Source: Coraliomargarita sp. CAG:312 | GTDB lineage: Bacteria > Verrucomicrobiota > Verrucomicrobiia > Opitutales > Intestinicryptomonadaceae | NCBI GenBank assembly: GCA_000438015.1 | Contig: FR901594.1 | Span: 1-7,362 of the forward strand | Direction: 5' to 3' | Length of the DNA: 7,362 nucleotides | Shown here: in pieces, positions 1 through 6,216 of the stretch | Position numbering within the stretch: the first letter of the stretch is position 1 | Layout of the letters: every line of letters begins with the position of its first letter | Program-made: the position numbers and the translations under genes | The notes under the pieces: model-generated | What the model saw: only the letters and a program-made list of their open reading frames with translations | The model's database searches: none | Told to the model about the DNA's origin: nothing

Positions 1-60
1 ACTATCTTTGACGATGAGCGAAAGTTGTTGAATAGGGGAAAGAAGAAGGCAAAGAAGTAA
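1..60 (+). CDS. C-terminal tail of an unidentified protein (partial, runs in from the left)
   Basis: The first frame is open from base 1 to a TAA at 58-60 and reads TIFDDERKLLNRGKKKAKK. The other two plus-strand frames stop earlier. An acidic stretch followed by a lysine-rich end is what the soluble C-terminus of a real protein often looks like, and non-coding AT-rich sequence follows it. Nineteen residues are too few to name a family, so no function is proposed. A chance open frame of this length is also possible. Confidence 0.4.
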   Translation, partial: TIFDDERKLLNRGKKKAKK

Positions 61-256
61 GAAATATTGCAATTCCCAACGTTGCGTTCTGTTTGCGTAA
101 GATATTAAGGGAATAAAGGTAATTTTATAGCAAAAGCTGCGATGAAACCAAATCTGTGCGCAGCAAACGTCAGAGACTCTCTCTCATACGATTTATATTG
201 CCGCAAAATAAAACGCACAAAAAATAATGGGGCTATTTTCTGACTAAAAGTTAATT

Positions 257-280
257 GCATACCTGCAAATGCAGGAATGC
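257..280. repeat. Imperfect hairpin 1 of a tandem pair
   Basis: GCAT (257-260) pairs with ATGC (277-280) and CCTGC (262-266) pairs with GCAGG (271-275) around an AAAT loop. The only interruption is a symmetrical A-A mismatch (261/276). This gives 9 base pairs. No T-run follows on the plus strand, so it is not a typical intrinsic terminator. It could be an RNA structure or a protein-binding dyad. Confidence 0.5.
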
Positions 281-282
281 CG

Positions 283-304
283 CAAGTATCCCGCGGGAAA
301 CTTG
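283..304. repeat. Imperfect hairpin 2 of a tandem pair, abutting a small ORF
   Basis: CAAGT (283-287) pairs with ACTTG (300-304). Inside an A-A mismatch (288/299) lies the perfect palindrome TCCCGCGGGA (289-298). The design, an outer arm then one A-A mismatch then an inner arm, is the same as in the hairpin two bases upstream, although the sequences differ. It ends one base before the ATG at 306, and its 3' arm contains GGGA (295-298), the only Shine-Dalgarno-like bases for that ATG. Folding would hide them. Confidence 0.45.
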
Positions 305-305
305 T

Positions 306-428
306 ATGGATTTAATTATCTGCAAATATTGTCAAAACGCCTTATCATATGGATATTTCAAGAACGCACAACGACACTATAACCGACAAAATAAGAGAGA
401 ATGCAAAGCCAATGGATCGCATCTATAA
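306..428 (+). CDS. Candidate 40-residue protein with zinc-finger-like Cys/His pattern
   Basis: The ORF runs ATG to TAA. Visible residues are C6 and C9 (CKYC), H24, C33 and H39, so a C-x2-C-x14-H-x8-C arrangement ending in a basic segment (QNKRECKAN). Small bacterial and phage zinc fingers have a similar layout, though their spacing is usually tighter. The only ribosome-binding-like bases are GGGA at 295-298, seven bases from the start and inside hairpin 2. The same frame stays open back to a TTG at 255, which would add two more cysteines. No family is recognised. With only 40 codons, chance is a serious alternative. Confidence 0.25.
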   Translation: MDLIICKYCQNALSYGYFKNAQRHYNRQNKRECKANGSHL

Positions 429-480
429 ATAAACAATCGCGAAGCATAATTAGTCTAAAAAAATACGTATATGAGTAAAA

Positions 481-506
481 TTGCGCCTATTTTATAATGG
501 GCGCAA
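481..506 (-). terminator. Probable intrinsic terminator of the MBL-fold hydrolase gene
   Basis: TTGCGCC (481-487) pairs with GGCGCAA (500-506). The stem continues inward through a G-T wobble and three A-T pairs to a four-base loop, giving 11 pairs in total. Read on the minus strand, the stem is followed directly by TTTT (480-477), and it lies about 60 bases past the TGA at 565-567. The T-run is short, so termination may be partial. On the plus strand no T-run follows. Confidence 0.5.
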
Positions 507-564
507 ATATAAAGATATATAGATGCTGTAAATCCGCCACGCTGAGAATCCACCCTATAATTTA

Positions 565-1329
565 TCAAATGAAAAACGGTTTATACGATGGTTCCGAACA
601 CTCAATCCCAAGTTTGCGCACAGCTTCCAGAAATCCAGTTGGATCCACTGTGTTTGCATGGAAAAGCCCGTAATGCATTGGAAAAACCTTTTGCGGCTTT
701 AATTTTGAAACAGTTTTTACCGCCTCTTGCCATGTCATGTTCCCAAGTTTGCCGTTTATGCAAATAAACATAGAGTCTATCTTTCTGGGAAAAATCTCAA
801 CTATTTCATCGGTTAAAGCCGGATAATAAAGCGTGTCTCCTGAAACATATATGTTTTTTCCGGAAATAGAGAAAACAAAACCGATAGACTGCGGATCCGA
901 ATGTTTTGCCGGAACGGCGAAAATTTCAACTTTTCCGTCTTCATACCTATCTCCCGCCGAAAGGCCAGTAAATTTGAATGGATTAAACCCTACTTTTATA
1001 TAATGTTCGCGCGCGCTTTTAGCGCCGATAAACTTCGCAGATTGAAATTTATGGGCGGCAGAAAACACCGTCGGCGCATCGTAATGGTCTGCATGGTCGT
1101 GGGTAATGCAATAGTAGTCGGGATTTAACTCTGCCACTCCCATCGGGGCAGGAACGAGACGCTTAAAACCTTCGTTCTTTGAGCGCTCAAAACAATCCTC
1201 TGACAGATAGGGATCTACCGCCAGTCTTAAGTTAGAAGTCTCAAATAGGAAGCCTCCCTGCCCCAGCCATGTCGTTTTTATTCTCGTTTCCATATCCGCA
1301 AAATTTGCGCTATTAGAACCTATCGCCAT
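565..1329 (-). CDS. Metallo-beta-lactamase-fold metal-dependent hydrolase, UlaG-like
   Basis: This is a 254-residue cytoplasmic protein with no signal peptide. The metal-binding signature HDHADH (H77, H79, D81, H82) is intact. Further ligands are plausible at H143 (AKHSD), D165 (SGDT) and H219 (PMHYG), which would make a two-metal site. The N-terminal WLGQGGFLFE strand and the INGKLGNM segment resemble the L-ascorbate-6-phosphate lactonase (UlaG) branch of the fold. It is about 100 residues shorter than E. coli UlaG, so the substrate cannot be assigned; a sugar or phosphosugar lactone is one possibility. Neither possible start has a clear Shine-Dalgarno sequence: Met1 at 1329, or Met13 at 1293, which lies just before the conserved first strand. 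The gene is divergent from the GH105 gene and ends before a terminator-like hairpin. Confidence 0.88.
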   Translation of the reverse strand: MAIGSNSANFADMETRIKTTWLGQGGFLFETSNLRLAVDPYLSEDCFERSKNEGFKRLVPAPMGVAELNPDYYCITHDHADHYDAPTVFSAAHKFQSAKFIGAKSAREHYIKVGFNPFKFTGLSAGDRYEDGKVEIFAVPAKHSDPQSIGFVFSISGKNIYVSGDTLYYPALTDEIVEIFPRKIDSMFICINGKLGNMTWQEAVKTVSKLKPQKVFPMHYGLFHANTVDPTGFLEAVRKLGIECSEPSYKPFFI

Positions 1330-1499
1330 AAAAATTTCAAGTTTCTAAATCGTTTTTTATGCCGTTTATCCCTGGATTCATTTCTTATAGCTACATATAA
1401 ATCGGGCTGATAACAAAGTAATTGGAAATTTTGTCCAAATATGGATTCCGCATTTATTTTCAACTCGACAAATAAGCACCGACAAAAAAAATCTGCTGT
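1330..1499. promoter_or_regulatory. Divergent promoter region between MBL hydrolase and GH105 genes
   Basis: These 170 AT-rich bases must hold the promoters of both flanking genes. The best plus-strand candidate is TTGTCC (1432-1437), 17 bases, TATTTT (1455-1460), each hexamer matching consensus at about four of six bases. A minus-strand candidate is TATAAG (1391-1386) as a -10 element without a good -35. TGGATTC occurs twice (1373-1379 and 1442-1448). Promoter rules for this lineage are not known to me, so the exact elements are tentative. Confidence 0.35.
1422..1438. promoter_or_regulatory. Operator-like dyad TTGGA-N7-TCCAA
   Basis: Two 5-base half-sites, TTGGA (1422-1426) and TCCAA (1434-1438), face each other across seven bases. 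Their 12-base centre-to-centre spacing is compatible with a dimeric DNA-binding regulator. The right half overlaps the best plus-strand -35 candidate of the GH105 gene. The arms are short, so chance is not excluded, and no regulator gene is present in the window. Confidence 0.25.
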
Positions 1500-3440
1500 A
1501 TGAAGAAGCCCTTAATTCTTTTGGCATTAGCCTGCACTATTTTCTACAATCCCAACTTAACAGCCTCTCCTGCAAATCCAGCAACTCCGGAGAATGTAGT
1601 TGCCGCAGCTGAGAAATCGGCACAATGGCATCTGCAAAATCCCTTAAAGAATCTTGGAATCCAGAGGTGGGAAATAGCGCCATTTCTTGACGCAATGATT
1701 GAACTCGCGCGCATATCCGGACAGCCGCAGTATTGGTCTGAAGTTATAAGATTGGGAAACTCCGCAGGATGGCAGCCGCTTAAAAGAATGTACCACGCCG
1801 ACGACCACGCAGTCGGGCACGCATACTTAGATACGTTCATAGCCGATAAATCCAAGACATGGCGCTTAAAACCTTTTAAGAAACACATGGATTGGATAAT
1901 ATCCGAATCAAAAAAGCATTCAAACGGCAAATCCAAGGGCCCCAGCAGTCCCATAAGAAGTTTCGACTGGTGCGACGCCTTGTTTATGTCTCCGCCGACA
2001 TTGGCCAGGCTATATTCCATAACATCGGATAAAAAATATCTGGAATATATGGATTCCGAGTTTAAATGGACGCACTCTCTACTATGGAGTTCGGAAGACA
2101 AATTATTTTACCGGGATGCATCTTATATAGGCAAAAAATCCCCAAATGGTGAAAAAATTTTATGGGGGCGCGGCAATGGATGGGTTCTTGGCGGATTGGC
2201 TCAAATCCTAAATTTTCTGCCCAAAGATATTCCGGAACGAAATTTCTACGAGGATTTGTTCAAAGAAATGTCCGACAGCGTATTAGATGCGCAGCAAGAA
2301 GACGGATTGTGGCGCGCGAATCTTGCCGATCCGGAACACATAAAGGGAGGGGAAACGAGCGCAAGCGCTTTTTTTGTATATGCTCTTGCATGGGGAATAA
2401 ACAACTCAATGTTGCCAAAAGACAAATTTTACAAAGCCGTTTTAAAGGGATGGATCGGGCTTCTCGGAAATATTTGTGAAAGCGGTAAAGTAGGATATGT
2501 CCAGCCAGTAGGGGCTGCGCCCGATTCTTTCAATAAAGAATCAACCCATGCATACGGTGCGGGAGCATTCATACTCGCCGCTTGCGAAGTTGCAAAAATG
2601 CTTGGAGCATCGCAGAAAATACCGGATCCGGAACTTTTGCGCAGAGCTCAACAAATTTACGACGCATCCGGAATATGCGCATATGCTTGCAAAGTTCCAA
2701 GGCGCCAAGACGACCTAGCATGGGAAAATTCAAACATGGCATTCCGCATTTACGGCCCCGCACTTGAGAAGTCTATCGAAAACAGCGGAATAGACGTATG
2801 GGCGAAATCGGTAGCCTACCCTGTCATAGACAAGTGGTACGACGACGATTTAAGCGGCAAGCGGAGCTACCACACTGACCACGGAGAAGGCCTGGACGCA
2901 TTCAAAGTTGCCGATACCGTAGGCTTGGGGGGAACTGGAATATTTAAGGACGGAAAACTTTACAAGTCGAATGTCTACAAATGCTCCGAAATTTATTGGA
3001 CTACTCCTCAAACAGCCAAGTTCTCAGCTTTCTACGTATACAAAGTCGGTCAAAAAACTTACAGCGAGCGAAAAGATTTTAGATTGGAAGCCTTCGGCAA
3101 GACTTGCGAGATATCGTCGACTTTTTTTGAAGGCAGAGGCGCGCTAAGATGGATGGAACTAGGCAATAATAAAAAGGCCGCTCCGGCAAAGGATATTGTT
3201 GCAGCAACCGGTTTGCTTCCGCAATCAAAAGGCGCAAAAATATATTTCGATAAAAAAACAAAAACGCTTTGCGCCAAAGACACCCTTGCGGAAAAACCAT
3301 TTGATATGTTTATTCAAATATCCTCCCTGACCGAGATAGAAGATTCCATAAAACTGGAAAGCGGCGAGGAGATAATAGCGCTTAAGCCAGATTCAAAAGG
3401 AAAAATATCTTATAAAATAAGCTACATTTGGCGGAATTAA
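1500..3440 (+). CDS. Secreted GH105 (unsaturated rhamnogalacturonyl hydrolase-like) protein with C-terminal DUF4861 module
   Basis: This is a 646-residue protein. Residues 1-22 look like a Sec signal (MKKPLILLALAC, then NLTA/SPAN), so the product is probably exported; C12 lacks a proper lipobox. Residues about 30-370 match the GH88/GH105 alpha6/alpha6 barrel. Visible motifs are HADDHAVGHAYLD (99-111), DWCDALFMSPPTLARL (156-171) with D159 as likely catalytic acid, RGNGW (224-228) and ETSASAFFVYA (285-295). Enzymes of this family hydrate and release 4,5-unsaturated uronic acids from lyase-cut oligosaccharides such as rhamnogalacturonan. Residues about 390-640 match my recollection of DUF4861: DDLAWENSNMAFRIYGPAL (404-422), GIDVWAKS (430-437), YPVIDKWY (440-447) and YHTDHGEGLD (457-466). 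Its activity is unknown to me. The ATG at 1500 has an A-rich leader and no Shine-Dalgarno sequence. No lyase or transporter gene lies nearby, so the exact polysaccharide is not shown. Confidence 0.88.
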   Translation: MKKPLILLALACTIFYNPNLTASPANPATPENVVAAAEKSAQWHLQNPLKNLGIQRWEIAPFLDAMIELARISGQPQYWSEVIRLGNSAGWQPLKRMYHADDHAVGHAYLDTFIADKSKTWRLKPFKKHMDWIISESKKHSNGKSKGPSSPIRSFDWCDALFMSPPTLARLYSITSDKKYLEYMDSEFKWTHSLLWSSEDKLFYRDASYIGKKSPNGEKILWGRGNGWVLGGLAQILNFLPKDIPERNFYEDLFKEMSDSVLDAQQEDGLWRANLADPEHIKGGETSASAFFVYALAWGINNSMLPKDKFYKAVLKGWIGLLGNICESGKVGYVQPVGAAPDSFNKESTHAYGAGAFILAACEVAKMLGASQKIPDPELLRRAQQIYDASGICAYACKVPRRQDDLAWENSNMAFRIYGPALEKSIENSGIDVWAKSVAYPVIDKWYDDDLSGKRSYHTDHGEGLDAFKVADTVGLGGTGIFKDGKLYKSNVYKCSEIYWTTPQTAKFSAFYVYKVGQKTYSERKDFRLEAFGKTCEISSTFFEGRGALRWMELGNNKKAAPAKDIVAATGLLPQSKGAKIYFDKKTKTLCAKDTLAEKPFDMFIQISSLTEIEDSIKLESGEEIIALKPDSKGKISYKISYIWRN

Positions 3441-3542
3441 TCGCCCTTGCTCATAAAACCGCTTTATACAAGCAAAGCCTATATATCTTGTTGCATTGCA
3501 GAGCTAAACCTAAAGAACAAGAATGCCAAACACATCCACAAA

Positions 3543-4205
3543 TTAGATTTCATCCAATATTGGGGGGCGTATTTCCGCTATCTTTTCCATTATCTTATCC
3601 ACTATTATCTGTGCCCTGTCCGGATGGTTCTTCCCCGGATCTATTTCTTTGGGATAAATAGGCTTTCCGGCACATAGCAAAATCCTATGTCCTCCTGAGA
3701 GCTTATTGGACTTAGGCAATACATCGCACATGCCAAAAGAACGCATCGGCAAAATTGGAATGCCGGCTTTTATAGCCAAAAGACCTGCTCCGGCCTTGCC
3801 TTTTAATAAAGTTCCGTTTTCGCTACGCGTTCCCTCTGGAAATATTATCACGCTTTTTTTATCCTTAACTTGGGCCAAAATTTCCCTAAATGCCCCAAGA
3901 TTTCCGGATTGCCCCCTCTTTATAGGAATTGCATTCATCCCCCTAAAAACAGGGCCGCTTATGCGTCCGTTCATCAAAGTATCGCGAGCCACTGCGCAAA
4001 GCTTAGTTTCGTGAAAAAATCCAACGGCAAACGGATCCAAATAGCTTACATGGTTGCAAACTATTATGCATGGCTCTTTGGGGACATTTTCGTACCCAAA
4101 TAGCTCTATCCGCCCAAAGACGTCGCATATTATCGAAATAAGATGCCATGCCCCCTTATAAATATAATTTGATTTATCGGGAAATTTAAAATACCTGGGG
4201 CGCAT
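3543..4205 (-). CDS. plsC: 1-acyl-sn-glycerol-3-phosphate acyltransferase (PlsC family)
   Basis: This 220-residue member of the glycerophospholipid acyltransferase family adds the second acyl chain to lysophosphatidic acid at the inner membrane face, giving phosphatidic acid. All four family blocks are present: NHVSYLD (51-57), the catalytic HX4D with H52 and D57; GMNAIPIKRG (89-98); FPEGTRS (122-128), which binds the phosphate; and AGIPILP (147-153). A hydrophobic stretch near residues 19-30 may anchor it. The length is normal. The ATG lies two bases after the aroA-cmk stop codon with only a weak GGA upstream, so translational coupling is likely. It is the last gene of the operon and converges with the GH105 gene. 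Family membership is firm; the choice of lysophosphatidate over another acceptor is inferred from context. Confidence 0.93.
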   Translation of the reverse strand: MRPRYFKFPDKSNYIYKGAWHLISIICDVFGRIELFGYENVPKEPCIIVCNHVSYLDPFAVGFFHETKLCAVARDTLMNGRISGPVFRGMNAIPIKRGQSGNLGAFREILAQVKDKKSVIIFPEGTRSENGTLLKGKAGAGLLAIKAGIPILPMRSFGMCDVLPKSNKLSGGHRILLCAGKPIYPKEIDPGKNHPDRAQIIVDKIMEKIAEIRPPILDEI

Positions 4206-4207
4206 AT

Positions 4208-6211
4208 CTACGATTCCAAAATAAGTGACAGTGTTTTGGCGACAACCTGTTCTTTGGTCATCTTGGAAGTGTCTATAAGCTCTGCGCCGTCAGGACACAA
4301 CAAAGGGGCTGTCTTGCGTGTTTTATCAAGCTCGTCGCGCCTGCTTATTGAATCGCGAATCCCTTCGTTTGCTCTGCGCTTTGCGCGGGTTTCCTCGTCG
4401 GCGTCTAAAAATATGCGCACGTTGGCGTCTGGGAAAATTACCGAGCCTATATCCCTGCCTTCCATTATCATTCCTGAAAATCCGTTTTCGCGGGCAAAAT
4501 CCGACATGGAGCGTTGGTAATTTTTTAAGAAGCTCCTGACATCTTGCATAGCCGCAAATTGGGCTACATTCGCATTTATTCGCTCGGTTCTAATTTCGGA
4601 ATCCGGGACTAAAACTCCATTTAAAGTTATTTTTGCAGAATTGCCGTCCAACACTGTTCCGATTTTTAATTTTTTCAAATGAGACTTTACTGCTTCCCCG
4701 TCTGACGGAGAAATTGAGTTTTCAAGCAATCCGTAAGCCACAGTTCGATAATGCGCACCTGTATCTATGTGCATATAGTCCAATATACGCGCACACTCTT
4801 TTGAAACGCTGGATTTGCCGACTGCTGCCCCCCCGTCGACAGCCACAACGCGCAGATCGTCCGAGCTTGACCGCGCGGAATACAGCTCTTCAAAAAAGTT
4901 TTCCCACGTTTTTGAGACGCAATCGGGATTTTCTATTTCGATCCATTCGCGCCCGTCTCCGAAGATATCTGCGGAAGCCAATATGGAAAAGCTCATTGCA
5001 ATGCGATGGTCGTCGTAAGTATTTACTAGTACTGGGGCGGAGATTTTTTTGCGCAACTCGTCGCGCGTAAAAGGAACAATTTCGATGCCGTCCGCATGCT
5101 CTTCTACCCTCGCGCAAAACTTGCGAAGTTCCGTTGCCATTGCCGAAACCCTGTCTGTTTCCTGGCGCCTTGTATGTGCAATTCCCTTTATTTTCAATTC
5201 AAACGGCAAAAGCGGAGAAACCGCGGCCAAAGTTAGAAAAGTGTCTGAAATATCTTTAAAATCCAGTTCAACCTTTTGTGGAAATACTTTGGAGCCTGAC
5301 GCAAAAACCAAAAGATTGTCTCCGGTTTTTTCCGTTTTTATCAACCCCAACTCCTCTATTAAGCCTACAAATGCAGCGTCTCCCTGCAGGCGGCAATCGG
5401 CAAATCCCTGAAGTTCGCATACACCTCCTACAATTGCGGGAAGCATCGCGAAATAACTGGATGCAGTAGCGTCGGGTTCTATATTGAATTCGCGTTCTTG
5501 AAATATGTGTTTTTGAGACTTTGCTATCTCGAAAGTATTTTTATCGGCTACATTTGATTCAAAACCGAACTCGCGCATAACCTTTAGGGTCATATCGACA
5601 AACGGCCTTGACACGGTTTCCCCTATCAACTTTACCGTTACCGGCGTGTCGGCCATTGGCGAAACCATTAAAAGCGCCGAAAGCATTTGGCTTGACGCCT
5701 CGGCATCTATTAAGATTTCCCCTCCATGCAAGCCGCAAGTTTTTACTCTAAATGGAAAATGGTTTTCCTCGCCGAGGAAATCGAATTGGGCTCCTTGCGA
5801 TTTCAGGGCGTTTACCAGACCTTTTATAGGGCGGGAATACATTGCCTTATCTGAATCGAAGAAATAGCGGCCGCCTTTCCCGCGGAGAGCGACTAGAGCA
5901 GTTATGAAACGCGCGGCTGTCCCCGCATTTCCAACAAACAAATCAGCTTCGGAATTCGGCACTGCGTCCAATACGGATTCCACATAAATTTTATTCTCGT
6001 ATTTATCGAGGCTGACAACATACCCGAGCCTGGACAAACAATCAGCCATTATGAGGGTATCGCGCGAAAACAGCGCCCCATTGAGAACTGTCTTGCCTCC
6101 TGCAAGCGCGGCAAGCAACAATGCCCGGTTAGTTATGCTTTTTGATCCGGGAGCCCTAACGCTAGCCCGGCATTTGCCTCTAAACGGTTTTATGGCAATT
6201 TTTGATGGCAT
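4208..6211 (-). CDS. aroA-cmk: Bifunctional 3-phosphoshikimate 1-carboxyvinyltransferase / cytidylate kinase
   Basis: This is a 667-residue fusion. Residues 1-444 are EPSP synthase, which joins phosphoenolpyruvate to shikimate-3-phosphate. Visible motifs are APGSKSITNRALLLAALAGG (20-39), GNAGTAARF (94-102), SRPI (126-129), ASSQ (172-175), RRQETDR (348-354), YDDHR (399-403) and CVSKTW (431-436), so substrate-binding residues look complete. Residues about 453-667 are cytidylate kinase (CMP or dCMP to CDP or dCDP): P-loop GGAAVGKSS (460-468), DTGAHYR (483-489), EGRDIGSVIFPDA (584-596) and RRDELDKTRKTAPL (624-637). The linker is short and serine-rich (SARSSSDD, 445-452). I chose ATG at 6211, five bases after the tyrA stop and just before the conserved PSKIAIKP start. 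The longer frame begins with TTG at 6292, inside tyrA, and adds 27 unconserved-looking residues. No Shine-Dalgarno sequence precedes 6211, so coupling to tyrA is likely. Confidence 0.95.
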   Translation of the reverse strand: MPSKIAIKPFRGKCRASVRAPGSKSITNRALLLAALAGGKTVLNGALFSRDTLIMADCLSRLGYVVSLDKYENKIYVESVLDAVPNSEADLFVGNAGTAARFITALVALRGKGGRYFFDSDKAMYSRPIKGLVNALKSQGAQFDFLGEENHFPFRVKTCGLHGGEILIDAEASSQMLSALLMVSPMADTPVTVKLIGETVSRPFVDMTLKVMREFGFESNVADKNTFEIAKSQKHIFQEREFNIEPDATASSYFAMLPAIVGGVCELQGFADCRLQGDAAFVGLIEELGLIKTEKTGDNLLVFASGSKVFPQKVELDFKDISDTFLTLAAVSPLLPFELKIKGIAHTRRQETDRVSAMATELRKFCARVEEHADGIEIVPFTRDELRKKISAPVLVNTYDDHRIAMSFSILASADIFGDGREWIEIENPDCVSKTWENFFEELYSARSSSDDLRVVAVDGGAAVGKSSVSKECARILDYMHIDTGAHYRTVAYGLLENSISPSDGEAVKSHLKKLKIGTVLDGNSAKITLNGVLVPDSEIRTERINANVAQFAAMQDVRSFLKNYQRSMSDFARENGFSGMIMEGRDIGSVIFPDANVRIFLDADEETRAKRRANEGIRDSISRRDELDKTRKTAPLLCPDGAELIDTSKMTKEQVVAKTLSLILES

Positions 6212-6216
6212 AAATT

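Larger units (their letters stand above)
61..564. other. AT-rich intergenic region of about 500 bases with hairpins
   Basis: No long ORF occurs on either strand. The stretch contains two adjacent hairpins (257-280, 283-304), a small candidate ORF (306-428) and a terminator-like stem-loop (481-506), each listed separately. A further 33-codon ORF (142-243) has no ribosome binding site and no recognisable pattern. I see no tRNA, insertion-sequence end or long repeat. The rest, roughly 61-256 and 429-480, shows nothing I can interpret. Confidence 0.6.

Noticed and set aside
69..85. Short stem GCAAT/GTTGC after the left partial gene as a terminator
   Set aside because: Only four to five weak pairs including a wobble, and no proper T-run follows.
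142..243. 33-codon plus-strand ORF in the left intergenic region
   Set aside because: No ribosome binding site, no motif and no supporting context.
493..498. Perfect TATAAT on the plus strand
   Set aside because: It lies in the inner stem and loop of the terminator-like hairpin, has no -35 partner about 17 bases upstream, and would drive transcription only into the antisense of the MBL gene.
1500..1566. Lipoprotein signal at C12 of the GH105 protein
   Set aside because: The residues before the cysteine (ALA) do not fit a lipobox and the hydrophobic stretch would be too short; an ordinary Sec signal is more likely.
1544..2101. 185-codon minus-strand ORF inside the GH105 gene
   Set aside because: It is the antisense shadow of the conserved GH105 domain and has no recognisable motif.
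3486..3522. Inverted repeat TCTTGTT/AACAAGA between the convergent GH105 and plsC genes
   Set aside because: Seven A/T-rich pairs with a 23-base loop and no T-run on either strand; too weak to call a bidirectional terminator.
4633..5070. 145-codon plus-strand ORF within aroA-cmk
   Set aside because: Antisense to EPSP synthase and kinase motifs; arginine-rich low-information translation typical of a shadow frame.
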